Shown here: positions 1 through 11,300 of the stretch, in pieces | How the letters are laid out: each line of letters begins with the position of its first letter | How positions within the stretch are numbered: position 1 is the first letter of the stretch | Assembly: GCA_037447655.1 (NCBI GenBank) | Contig: JBBHKE010002503.1 | Coordinates: 23,969 to 43,233, forward strand | Reading direction: 5' to 3' | DNA length: 19,265 nucleotides | DNA from: Zygnema cylindricum | Taxonomy: Eukaryota > Streptophyta > Zygnematophyceae > Zygnematales > Zygnemataceae | Notes under the pieces: generated by a model | The model's database searches: none | The model's input: only the letters and a program-made list of their open reading frames with translations | What the model was told of the DNA's origin: nothing | Translations under genes and position numbers: made by a program

Positions 1-240
1 CCATGGAATTAATTGCAGTTCCTTTTTAATTTTAGTACATAGGATAAACTCCTTTTTTTAGTTTTAAAATTCTTGGGTTTAATCACAGCAACTGTGATTA
101 TTGCTACGCGCCACATCGGAGAAAAGCTATAAAATATACATGGCAAAAACTGGATTGCTTTTGCTACATATCAAAGATATATAACCGTTCCCTTAATAGT
201 GATATTTAATGGTTATACATCGGCTCTTTTTAGTAGCGAG
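1..240. other. Unassigned AT-rich left flank
   Basis: No coding potential or recognisable element is visible in this stretch. It is AT-rich intergenic sequence that ends at the TA dinucleotide bordering the first TIR element. Confidence 0.5.
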
Positions 241-775
241 TACACCGCGCATCGTTATTAGTGTCAACGACACTAATTTGGGTTCTTAAAATTTTGATTT
301 TTTTCCTCAAATAGGATACATGATTTTAATTTTTCCTTGACGTTAATTAAGGTACCGCACAAAATAGCGTAAAGGACGAATTACAATAGTATCTAAATAG
401 TGTGGTGTACGGTCGATGTCGGACCGTACATAAATGTACCTTTTCATGTGAAAATTTTACAAAAAATGAGTTAAATCAGACGCACACGCATAGGATCGTG
501 CGCTAAAAAAACCGGATTGTTCTGACACGTAAATTAGTCTTACATGTACGGATATTTAAATTTTACGACGGCGTACGATTTTCAATATTTTGTACGGATA
601 CATATATTAATGTGTATAATCGTACAGCGAATATTCCATTTTTGCGGGTCCTAAATTAGCATAAACACCGAAATTAGAATACACCATTTTTTTTTTTAAT
701 CTTAATTAGTGTCAATGACGGTATATTTACTTCCACACTATTTAAACTTTGACACTAATAACGATGCGCGGTGTA
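241..775 (-). mobile_element. Non-autonomous TIR element (MITE), copy 1
   Basis: The element body is 243-773 (531 bp), bordered on both sides by TA (241-242 and 774-775). The ends are perfect 25-bp terminal inverted repeats (243-267 and 749-773) starting CACCGCGCATCGTTATTAG. It has no ORF of note, so it would depend on a transposase encoded elsewhere. Read as its reverse complement it aligns over its whole length with the element at 12578-13118, so its internal sequence is a family sequence. Subterminal complementary segments (ATTAGTGTC / GACACTAAT) and an internal hairpin at 407-429 (GTACGGTC / GACCGTAC) add secondary structure. A TA duplication suggests the Tc1/mariner superfamily, but that is inference because no transposase is present. 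Confidence 0.85.
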
Positions 776-789
776 CTGTTACACAGCAC

Positions 790-1033
790 TACATCGCACA
801 TCGTTATTAGTGTGAAAAAAAAGAGCATTCAGCGTTAAGAATGCTATTTTGTGTATTTGTGTCAAAAAAAAACCATATTTTGGCACTCAATGCCAATTTG
901 TGTGTCAGTTTTGTAGCGTTTATGCTGAGTTGGCATTAGCGCAATTTCAAGTGCAGGTGTATTTTCGTGACAGCATCTGCGAGAGACGTAATTGTGGGGT
1001 TTAGAAGTCGTACGAAACGTATAAATTAAAGTA
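790..1033 (+). mobile_element. Left part of a third, diverged TIR element
   Basis: After TA at 790-791 the sequence CATCGCACATCGTTATTAG is a diverged version of the family terminal repeat. Internal landmarks shared with copy 2 occur in the same order and at similar distances from the end: AGCGTTTATGCT, then GAARTCGTACG. The element appears to be interrupted at about 1033, where retrotransposon coding sequence begins. Its other end is probably at 3754. The exact break point is not certain. Confidence 0.55.
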
Positions 1034-1036
1034 AAG

Positions 1037-2064
1037 GGTTCTGACCTTCTTTTTGAAGTGGCTTCTGGGATGGCTCGGGGGAACGTCCCTCACCATGTTA
1101 TATCTCTTCTCTCTACTGCTCGTCTTGTAGCGGTTTCTAAGCCTGCCGAGGGCATTCATCCCAATGTTATTGGAGAAGTGTTGTATAGCTTAGTGGCTCG
1201 TGCAATGTGTATTCAACTTCAAGGGGCATTCCATGACCACTCTACACCACACCGGTTTAGAGTTGCCACCGAAGGGGGTTGCGAGGCGGTTGTTCATGGT
1301 TTCCGTGCTCTTTTGGATCTTCATCCTGATTGGGTGGTCCTTCAAGTGGATGTTGCCAACACCTTCACCACACTCAACCGTAATGCTACCTTCCGAGAAT
1401 TAAGGCATGCTCCATCGCCTATCAACCAAGTTTTCCCTTTTGTTCGTACATTTTATTCTAGTCCCGACCCCCTTTGGTGATGCTACCACCTTAGAATCTA
1501 CAAGTGGCACTTGCCAGGGTGATCCTTTGAGGGCACACCCTTTTGCATTAGCTCACCTTCAAGCATTGCGAGGCTTTGCTCTGACTTTCCTTGGTTGTTT
1601 ATTCCCTTCGATTACGGATGATACGCATATTATGGGTCCTCGAGACCCAGTTTCGTCCACCTACACCCATTTTGTGCAACAACTGTGAATTATCAATTAA
1701 CCTATCTAAATGTGTGGCTTGGTGCCCCCAATGCTCAACTTCCAATTTCCTTGTCCCTATGGGATTTCAAATTGCATATTCAACGAAGGGAATTAAAGCT
1801 TTAGGTTCCCCTATCGGAGCCCCATCCTTTGTGAACCAAGTTGTTTCTAGTGCTTTGTTTGATAACCTCTCGCACTCTGTTGACCTTCTTAAGATCTTTT
1901 ACTCTCAAGTGGGCTTTGCGATCCTCACGCGTTGTTTTGCTCAACGCCCTCTCTATCTCGCTAGGACATTCCCACCAACGGCTCCATTTTTGTCTTCTCT
2001 TAAAGACTTTGACAATGGACGTTTTAGTGTGCTCCACCACCTCGTTGGGCATGGGAATTTTTGA
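1037..2064 (+). pseudogene. Reverse transcriptase domain, frameshifted
   Basis: Three consecutive pieces in different frames form one RT palm region. The first (to about 1475) carries ARLVAVSKPAEGIHP and LQVDVANTF, the latter matching the RT block with the first catalytic aspartate. The second (about 1476-1685) carries TCQGDPL and then SITDDTHIMGP, the catalytic xxDD box; the usual tyrosine/phenylalanine-alanine before DD reads I-T here. The third (about 1686-2064) carries LSINLSKCVAW and GIKALGSPIG, typical of the region after the DD box in LINE RTs. At least two frameshifts, near 1475 and near 1685, and the stop at 2062-2064 break it. It cannot make a working enzyme. Fingers and N-terminal parts are absent. 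Confidence 0.85.
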
Positions 2065-2620
2065 CTTGTCGGAGAGCTCGTTTGCCTACCAATAAGTCAT
2101 TCTCCACATTTTGAATTACAATGTATATTTAATTTTTGTGGATATAATTGCTCCAACAGTTTATTCCTAGTTGGGCTTCAATGGCACCTATCATCACATC
2201 TCGTTTTATAGTGGATGTCGTCCTCATTATGGTCCAGGTTGCGCCTAAAGTAGAAGAAAACCTTTTTCCTTTTCATGAGGCTCTTTTCTCTCCTCATGCA
2301 CTTTTGCCACCTAATGCCCAAAACTAGGTTCCACCTTTTCAATCTCTTACTTTCGACAACAACTTTCATGTACAACAGAGCATAATTGACCAATTGGCAG
2401 CCGCTGAGTTCCACAACCTATTAAAGGCGCTACCTTCTGCTTAGGCGCGTGCTCGTCTACGTTCGTGTTTTGGGCCCGGGACTAGTGCGTGGTTTCAAGC
2501 CACACTGATTTTTCGACACTTCGTCTAACGTCCGACCAATTCACATTTGCGCCACATCTAAGTTTGGGTTTGCACTCACCCTCCTCTTCTTCGACGGCCC
2601 CATTATGTTTTTAACCAGCT
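2065..2620 (+). pseudogene. Degenerate region between RT and endonuclease of the LINE
   Basis: Short translated pieces such as EFHNLLKALPSA and GPGTSAWFQATL occur between stops and frame changes. This is where R2-like elements carry the RT thumb and a cysteine/histidine motif, but no intact zinc-binding motif can be read here. It is assigned to the LINE by position and continuity, not by a motif. Confidence 0.5.
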
Positions 2621-3240
2621 TATGGACTCATACGAGATTCATCTACTTCGTTGGGGTGGACGTACTGTTGCGCATGATTTGGTTCGCGACGCAATTGTTG
2701 CGATTTGCACCGAAGCAGGTTACACTGTGAAGCGAGATGTTTCTCATGTACTCCCTCCTCGCTCACAGTCTACTGGTCTTTGAATTCCCAAAGTTGACTT
2801 GGTTTTCCTCCATGGAGCTAGGAGGACCTCGGGTGATGTGGTCCTCACGGACCCGACTTGGACCCACAATTCTTCTTGCGTGGCATTACCTAGGGGCGTG
2901 GCGGCTCGGGACGCAAAGACTTTTAAGGAAAGTGATTACGCTCACCGAGACCCGACGGACCAATTTGTCCCGTTTGCCGCAGAAATTTTCGGTTATTTGG
3001 ACAAGTCTTTTGATGATTTCCTCCGCAACTCCGCGAAGAAAACAATTGAATCCCGAGGTCCAGGGAGCCCTCCTCCGAGCTTCTTGTTGCGTTTTACCGT
3101 CAATGTGTTTTAGTGGCTCTTCAACGGGTGCAAATCGCGAGCCTTCTACGGTGAAGCACGGTGGCAGATGATAGACGGGAGCTCACGGATCTTCCACCAA
3201 GGGATTCTGTCCACATCCACTATCTTCAAGTGTGTGAACT
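2621..3240 (+). pseudogene. Restriction-like endonuclease-type C-terminal domain of the LINE
   Basis: Reading continues through one in-frame stop (near 2781) with LMDSYEIHLLRWGGRTVAHD, DAIVAICTEAGYTVKRDVSH, PKVDLVFLHG, SGDVVLTDPTW, RGVAARDAKTFKESDYAHR and FVPFAAEIFGYL. The spacing of D in PKVDLV, D in GDVVLTDP and K/E in the KTFKESDY segment resembles the PD-(D/E)XK pattern of RLE endonucleases in R2-like LINEs. The last part shifts frame near 3095; the second copy keeps that part in one frame (VALQRAQ, LLRRSTVADDRR), so the parental ORF ran to about 3240. The catalytic assignment is inference from motif spacing. Confidence 0.65.
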
Positions 3241-3472
3241 TTAGTTTGTTAAAGCTGTGTAGGTTTTACCTTTGTGTACTGTCCTCTTTGGTAGATTTGC
3301 TTATTTTTGGCAGTTATTATATTTACATTTGGCGTCTTCACCTGTTTTCTTAGCCTTAGTCTCCTTTGGCTTTTGTAGTCTTTAAGTGTTTTTTTTTCGT
3401 TTTTGAACCCCTTGTACCTTGATGTTTTTTTCCATCGTACTTTTTGAAATAAAGTTTCTCGTTTTCTTTTAC
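3241..3472 (+). other. LINE 3' UTR with AATAAA and terminal stem-loop
   Basis: This is U-rich non-coding sequence conserved with 13690-13918. Near its end a small hairpin (GATG 3421-3424 with CATC 3433-3436) precedes AATAAA at 3448-3453. The same arrangement, with a 5-bp stem, is in copy 2. Conserved 3' ends are what LINE reverse transcriptases recognise when priming, so the structure may be functional. Confidence 0.6.
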
Positions 3473-3754
3473 ACCATTTTATGCTTTATATTAATAATGT
3501 TCCCTCCATTTTCGGCGGCTAACATGTATTGAAATTTAATTTACATGTGCAACGCACTTAGCGTTGTACAAATGAGATGCCACGTGGAAAGTTTTGTACG
3601 AAACAGACTTGACAAACATAACGCTTATTATTACAAACATTATATAAAGTGGCTAACAGTAAAACTTTCCATATTAGCTTTAATTTATGATTTTGGGCCA
3701 AGAAAAGGCGCGACAAAATTAGTGTTATTAACACTAATAACGATGAGGGGTGTT
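3473..3754 (+). mobile_element. Right part of the third TIR element
   Basis: It ends with an AAATTAGTGTT…ACACTAATAACGATG…GGTG terminus, the same right-end layout as copy 2 (AATTAGTG…GACACTAATAACGA…CGGTG). The flanking TA has become TT (3753-3754). With the left part at 790-1033 it makes about 520 bp once the LINE is removed, matching the 531 and 537 bp of the intact copies. Confidence 0.55.
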
Positions 3755-5329
3755 GCATCCATGTAGGTGTTTGCGAGCATTCCAAGTTTCCAAGCGCGTT
3801 TAACTCTATTGTGCGACCTTCTCGTCAGTTGAGAATCGTACGGTCTCATTTATCCGCTTTAAAATTGAATATAGAATTTAAAGGTTTAAACCTATGCCGG
3901 GAGTGCCGTCGGGCAGGCATAAAACTTTTCGGCATCCAACAAAGCAACAACGCTCAGCGGGCAATAAAAGGAAATGCTTCAGTAAACTGTGAAGCGCTAA
4001 GCATACGGGATCGGTACTGCATCGTTAAACAGAAATGTAACACTAATTCGGTTCTCATTTTCGGCCTTCAACCAGGGCTAGGTAAAAACGGTACACCAGA
4101 AATCACGAGTCGTTTGAACAGTCGTTTAAACATTTATACCTTCGGTACCTTCCATTAAAACGTTTTATCTGTTTTGACGGCACATTTTGTCTTCTAATTA
4201 TCTCTCAACTCATAACATGTTTCTTCATAATATCTTCAATGTATTCTAGTTCTTTCATGGCCACTCAATGGTATTTATCATTGAAACTCAGCACAACACT
4301 AAAAACAAATTGTAGAAATAAAAAGACGAACATACATTTTTCGCTTTATACATACTTTTTAAAAAACACAGAATTAACCAAGTTAGTTTAATGAGAAATA
4401 AAATAAAAAATCTCAGTATTGCAGAACCAAAACAAATACATTTGAGAATTACTTTCTAAATATTTTTCCGACCAAACTATGACTTTATAAAATGGTGAAC
4501 AATAGGAGTTGTATAAATCACAGAATCTCACAAAGTACAACTAGCCGGTACAAAAAAAAGAGACTTCTGTACGATAGTCTATATGTTTATATAAAGTAGT
4601 CAAAATAACATATGCACATATACACGCAATGCATCATATACATAAAAAAGAGGTGAGTCAAAAAAGGATAAAAAATGGTCCACCGGATATTGGAAATCAT
4701 GTACATCCAAAAGTTTGAGCTTAAAAAAAAATTAACATCCCCATTTCCTTTCAACAAAATCCACAAAATTCACAAAATCCACAAAATCCACAAAATCCAC
4801 AAAATCCACAAAATCCACAAAATCCACAAAATCCACAAAATCCACAAAATCCACAAAATCCACAACCACGAAGTACTTTTCGTAGCCCATTTATCAAAAA
4901 CCTTTGGCGTAAATTGGAAATTTCCAATGATGATTACAGAGCCTGTACCTTTTACAAATCAGAACGAAATTAAAGCTACATTTCTGAAAAAATCTTGCTT
5001 CCAAACTTAGCTTACTTCCCTCCTAGAGTGAATGAAAGAAACAAAACTAACCAACGGTTCTACTCGAAAGACCTTTGCAGCCTCTCATGCTGCAAAAAAA
5101 GAGACAAACAAAGCACTTGAAAACTAATAAACAAATCAAAAGGTGACAAGAAGAAAACTCTCGCCGAGAGGTAAAAGGCGACAAGGAAACTAAAAGAGTA
5201 CCATTTGAGAAGCGACTTTTGCTATATCCTACTGATTTCGAAAATGGATGCTTTGTCGACGAACTAACTTTGTTACAAATTTGACAACAAACTTTTTAAC
5301 TTCTATTGCGGATGAATTTGAGCTTTTCC
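3755..5329. other. Intergenic region downstream of the GT61 gene
   Basis: No convincing gene is seen. An open frame at 3811-4158 (115 codons, plus strand) matches no family I recognise and has no supporting context. The 3' UTR of the GT61 gene, which is transcribed leftward, must occupy the right end, but no clear polyadenylation signal was found. The notable object is a minisatellite at 4756-4863. Confidence 0.5.
4756..4863. repeat. 9-bp minisatellite, 12 copies
   Basis: Twelve uninterrupted tandem units of AAAATCCAC span 108 bp. Only the second unit differs, having AAAATTCAC. Because 9 is a multiple of 3 the array stays open and reads as a repeated H-K-I peptide, but there is no sign that it is translated. 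Confidence 0.97.
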
Positions 5330-8300
5330 CTATTCTGGTTCTGAATCAAGATTAGAAGAACCTTTTAATTGCCGATCCATCCTCCTCGCAATTTTGTTAA
5401 GCACTTCAAAAACTTCTGTTGTATTGACTGTGGTATGGGAGTCCTTGTTCCCATCTCCAAAAGTCAAATAGTACTCTTGATTACATACTTCTGCCAGGTA
5501 GTGGTAACATGAATTATGGTATAGTCTTGGTCGCATTTCAAATACAAACCCATTAAAGGGCATAAATATCATATTTGTCATAGCAGCCCCGTGAACCGCC
5601 ACATAAAGACGAGCACGGTTGAAAAGCTCCTTTGCTGCAAGACCAACATCGACCAATACTACAGTAGGTTAAGATAATATAAAGACCCATAAGTAACATG
5701 GTAAATCATAAATATTCCTAGTTAAATGAGGCCACCCTACTTGACCAAAATATGACAAACCACCAAAAAAATCAGTATGCTAACAACACCGTCAATGTAT
5801 TTCTATACTAACTAACTTCTCCCATAAAAAAGGAGAGCGCAATACCACAACGAGGAAAAAAATTAACACATAGAATGCCTCAAATCTAAGACATCGACAA
5901 CGCATAACGAGATAGTGCAATGTCATAATAAATCCCTTTTGGTGAAAAAGTATATTCAAGTTGTTTGACCTGATGTAGTATAGAGGGATTTGGAATTTAC
6001 ACCACCAACTACCCCTCATTAGTGCGGTTCATGCTATTTATGAACTAAGTAATGAGATGGTTTTTCTATATTGAATTGTTATTGAATACTGCTGTTCAGA
6101 ATGCGCCATATCTGGAGTGCATGTAAAAATATTAATTGTTTTTAAAGCCACAATAATGATTGTAAGCAGCGTATTTTTTCTCTACATCAAAAAGACTAGC
6201 TCACCTCCAAGAATGGTAAGGCTTCCATCAAATATCACCACACGTTCGCTTGGAAAAATTTTCCTCATATATGCTTCGACCTCATCGCTCTGAGCCAATC
6301 CTCTTGTGTGATAACGCTTTCCAAGAACGATAATCCAATCCTTAGAGATCTTATCTGTGGGAGATGCAGCAACCTCGGGTTCTCGGCGTGACCAATCAGG
6401 ATTGAACATTGGAATTCCGTCACGAGGAACAAAATTCTTTTTCCGTAATTCTAACCATAGTTTCCGGCTGGGACGTGCGCACCATTGATAGAATGGCTAG
6501 AAAGACACAAAATAGGGACGGTGAAAGTTAGTTTCCATAATATTCTTCAAGGGTTGAGCATTTTTATTCCTATGAAGAATTAAAATAAAGCCTACATTAA
6601 GCAAGGAAGAATACTTCCTTACAGGACTCGCATGTGGAGGAGCTGATAGTGAAGATGTATTACGACAACAATCCGACCTTTTCCATTCTTAGAATATGCA
6701 GTCGACCACTGTAGGTATCACATAAATTGTAATACTTACCAAACAAGTGATTTATGTAAGTTTTTTTCGACAGAGCTTATCTGTAATCTCTTGAGGGAAG
6801 TGATAGACCTGATTATAAAAATCCTATTTCAAATAGTTGAGATTATCTCATATCATGATACAGTTTTCAAACAACTTGAAATCGCTTTAATAGACTGCTT
6901 TATCCCAGTATCCAGTAATTGATTAGCAAAACTCGTCCTCCATCCTTTATTCCTCTGACAAATTTGCTCATTTAACAAAACCCTTGAAAAGTATGGAAAA
7001 CTCCACATGAAAAAGTTCACGAGCTTCTCGTAACTTGTTTTTTAGAAGCCGCAATTGCGACATAACCAGAAAATACATGGGTTTAAGTCACGTACTTGAG
7101 AATACGGTAGTTGTAAGACAGGATAATCAAAACCATGTTACCTACACTAAAAGAGAAAGCGAAGCAAATGCCAAAACTTCCTTACGTGGCTCAAAAACTT
7201 TTCATTTTAGCACAAAATAATTTGCAAAATTTGTGATCCTTGCAAAAAGCAAAAGACCTAACAAAAATAAAATAGCACTTTGGAGATTGCATACACCAGA
7301 TTGATGGCCGAAAATGATGTGAAGTGGAGAAATTATCTCTTCGAACCTTCAACAAAATTAGATCTTTAAATCTCAACAATCCTCTCTCTTGAGCAATTTT
7401 ATTTTACCAAAATTTCAAGTTATTCGTGAAGTGTACAACTACAGCCTTTTGCTTTTTCAGAGGTTATCATGTTCCCGAACCCCGTGTCTGATCCTGTCTC
7501 ACCCGACCACTTCATTTCTCCCATCCTGAGCTAGAAATTAACGTTTTTTTCTTGCTTTCTCTTTAAACGTTCTAAAGTTTGTGTATGTGTTTGTTTTTGT
7601 GCCACTAAATTACTGAAGGCCTGGATTTGCTAAACACATAAGAGGTAGTTTTTAGCGGTGAAACTATAATCAAAAGTCTAGATAAATACACAAATTTTAA
7701 CAACACTCAAATTTATGCAAGGTATTACCAGGTGCAGCGATGAGTTATGTACAGCTAAAAATGCTTTACTTGATGGCCATACCATTCTATTTCACGACAA
7801 ATGAGCAACTACTCGCAGGAAAGACATTTTTTTTTCAACATTTCAAAGGAGCTGATTGCTTTGCAATGTTCTAGGGAAAGCTGATTTACTTTACAATGTT
7901 CAAAGTTGAAATTTTAGACATCACCGAGAGCTTCCCTCATTATCACCCCTATCTTTCCCATTTTATTCTCCAGAAACAAAATGCTTACTCCTTCCAATTT
8001 TTTTGAAATAAGGTCTGAAAGTTTGATTTCATTTCGAGACAGCTTAAGTGACATGCATATCCTCCCGGACTTTAAACAACACATTAAAAATCCCTTACTG
8101 GATTCAAACGACAGGAATGGAGCACCAAATGATGTAAAATCTGAAACAGAAATAGAGACAGAACAGAGCAGCAAAAAAAAACAGAATCCTTTGCGCTCAC
8201 CTGGACTACTGTATGAGCAAAGAAAAGCTCATCTTGGGGAATTGTATGAAGATTTAATTTCTCTACAGGAAGGCCAAGCAAGTGCTGTCCAACGGTCTCC

Positions 8301-11300
8301 AAAAAGACTGACTGAAAAACCCAATATCCAATACCCAAAAACCAAGTCAGAAATATTTCACCTCAATTTCACCAGTAGGAGTTTGCAACTACTTGTAACA
8401 GGTTTGCTAAAATTAAAAAATTGCATTAAACTTGGGTATGTGCATAGCCGCATCCATCCACCTCGCTTTCCCTCCCCGTCCCTCTTCCCCTCTCTCCTAC
8501 TCCTCTTCCTTTCACTAAAACCATACCGCTCGAGTTTCTCTTCCATCAGCTCTCTTGCATCTAGTGAAAATACTTCAACCAAACAGGCGGAAATCCCAAG
8601 GACACACTAGAGGGTGTACTACTTTCGATTGGAGATTAGTCAAATAGAAAATCAATGTAGTGTAACACATTCTTCCCTGTAAGCAAGAAAGCAAGACCAT
8701 TATGAATGCTGGAACCCATTGTTTTTTCTTTCAGGCGGTCACTACGGTTCCCAAAGAGATGATATGCAGGTCTCAAAACCGTCTTTTTGACATAGTAAGG
8801 CTGATAGTAATTTTGCCGACATGTATACCTTACTAAGTTTGAAAAAACCAGTCAATTGTACGAACGCCACTGAACCCAAGACCCCAGCACAGTACATTTT
8901 GCTTTCACAAAAGTCTAAGCGTGGTTACACATCAAATAAAAAAGCGATTTTTACAGTTCAAATAAATGCTAGATTTTTTTTCTTATACTAAGGGAACTGT
9001 AATAGCAAACATCGAGTAGAACACACCAACCATACCATTGGTTGAAAAATTGCTGCGACTTGTAAAACTTGAAATTTACACTACACAAATGGCACATAAA
9101 ATTCTGGAGACACAGGTTGATTGATGGGCATTTGCCTACTTTCTTGAAGTACAAAAATTAGGAGTGCCAGACATTAGCTCAGTTCAGTGCCCTTGTTAAA
9201 TCTTTGCATATTTACACTTTACAGTTGTAAAGCAATTCACGCTATTTTCCTGACACCGACCTATTAGACCAACTCAATATACTGCCACCCACAATTTGCC
9301 GAGTCCAGAATGAATAACTTTCATGTAACTGTATCTGAATGCAATCGCCAAAATCCCAATGAAACAAAAGCTGTGGCCTAAATCGCTAAAATTTAAAATG
9401 ATGTCTTTTATCTACAGCAAATGGGAAATAATTCATTTTTAAAGCTGTCCTGAGTGTCTTTCCCCCATAAGCAAAAGGATTTACAGGAAGTTAACATGCA
9501 ATGTCCTAGGACCAGATCCTCTCAAAGAAATAGATATTTCCATGTCCCTTTCCCCCCCACCCTCCCCACTCTCCAGAGAACCCGCACCAAAATCCCAACA
9601 ATAAGTCTCCATCAAAACATTCAAGAAACATAAAAACCTGAAAGATACAGTACTACTTGAGCGTAAGCTAATGAATTCTACTTCCAGTTAAATACACCAG
9701 CCAGACAAAAAAAAAAGCAATAACTTTCAAGGAGTCAGGATCATTGAAAGCTAACAGTATTAGTCGAGAAAAATGCTTCAAACTGACGGGACTTGTGACA
9801 ATCAAATCAAATGCATACCTTTCCAGTATTTTCAAAATGCTCACTCGGAGATTACATAGACAAAGAAAGTAACTTTAAAATGCATATTTGAGCAACCTGA
9901 GTTTCAGAAACACGTTCTTTGATGCTATCCTACCTGTCCTTGACGGTGCGATATCGGAACACCATTCATCTTATCCAAGATATCGGCCAAAAGGTAGAAG
10001 TTTGGTAACATCTCGATCACTCCATGATAGAAGGCCACTGCATTCCAATTTGCTAAATTGATAATCTCCTTGAACACAGTTACCCGTGTTGTCTCCGGTG
10101 CATAGATGAACTGCAGGAATTCAGTCACAAGTAAGAAGTCATACTAAAGGTTATACTTGAAAAAATGAACGCACATGGGATCTTCTCACTTTCTAAACAG
10201 CTAAATAGCCAGTCAAGTTATACCAGATGGAACCAACAAATCAAGAGAAATACTAACAGCAAAGCAATGCAAGGCTCTATCGGTAAATTATGAAAATTTC
10301 GCAAACATTAGTGGAAATGAAACAATCAGACAACATATTAGAATAAAATAGGGAATAAAATGCATATGTTCTCTCATAAAAAAAAGCTCCAAAACTAGGT
10401 TCAACAGGTAGCAATTGCAGAAAGCTCTTACCGGATACTCGTTACCACAGCCGTTCCGATCAAAAAAGTGTGTTGCATTGAAAACCTGTCCCCTGGAATT
10501 CATATATACATTATGTAACACAAAAATCTGACTTGCAAGTTGTTCATGGCGGACAAAATCAATAGGATGAGTGCAACTCTTATCAATAACTGCAGTTTCC
10601 TGTCCCTTGATCATTTTGTATCCTAAATACGGGCAGTTTTCTGGTGGCCTTGGTATCGGTTGATCAAGATCCATCAAATCTGGTGAATGACAAGCTTCAA
10701 TTTCCGTAAAATTTTGTTGAAAACACGGTATATGGTGTGGACACGTTGTCCCTTGTCCTTGGCAAGGCTCTAAATTTGGACAGACTCCTCCGAGGCATTT
10801 GCTGTAAGCAAAACCAGTTTTATTATAGACAGCTGCTGGAATGTGCCTAAAAAAATCCAGTGCAGTTGTTAACATTTGATTCCTATCCAGCCTTTCCTGC
10901 AACCACTCTGTGCGTAGAGAACCAGTCTCTCTCAGCTCTTTCTCTCTTTTATCTAAAAAGTCCTTGGACAAAAACTTATCGAGCTTTGCAATCCATCGTG
11001 ATCGTCTCCTCCTCCTCTTCTTATGAATATCTTCATCCTCAACAATTTTCAGCATTCGTCTGTTTGTCATTTCATCACTATTTTCAACACTATTTTTCTT
11101 GTCAATCAACTGAAAGTTAGAAACGTTCTCTTTAGATAGAATTATCGTCTTCAGACCATAAATATCTTCCCAATTTTTATCCAAACCAAGAATTTCTGAC
11201 AAACTTTCCCCTTGTTTTTCCTTCAAAAACAATTCTGAAAGTTCAGTAAGCTCTATAGTTGAAGTAGAAAAAGGTTTTCTTTCGTCGTTTTTGTTCTCAG

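Larger units (their letters stand above)
1034..3472 (+). mobile_element. Decayed non-LTR retrotransposon (LINE), copy 1
   Basis: A reverse-transcriptase region is followed by a restriction-like-endonuclease-type C-terminal region and a U-rich 3' UTR ending just after an AATAAA signal (3448-3453). The coding sequence is split over several frames with in-frame stops, so the copy is dead. The start is approximate: the reading frame opens at about 1037 inside the RT domain, so the 5' part is missing. The 3' end is set by comparison with the second copy at 13463-13918, whose end is fixed by a target-site duplication. No duplication was found around this copy. The domain order RT then endonuclease is that of R2-like elements; clade assignment is inference. 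Confidence 0.8.

Noticed and set aside
3888-3990. Small inverted repeats (TATGCC / GGCATA and GCTTCA / TGAAGC)
   Set aside because: Stems are only six base pairs and expected by chance at this frequency; no RNA gene signal around them.
3811-4158. 115-codon plus-strand frame next to the third TIR element
   Set aside because: No recognisable family, no splice or promoter context; it could be chance or an old transposon remnant.
4675-5010. Plus-strand open frame with a long H-K-I repeat
   Set aside because: The frame is kept open by the 9-bp minisatellite; nothing on either side resembles a protein.
7981-8610. 209-codon plus-strand frame
   Set aside because: It is antisense to GT61 exon 3 (8201-8311) and its intron, and has no recognisable motif.
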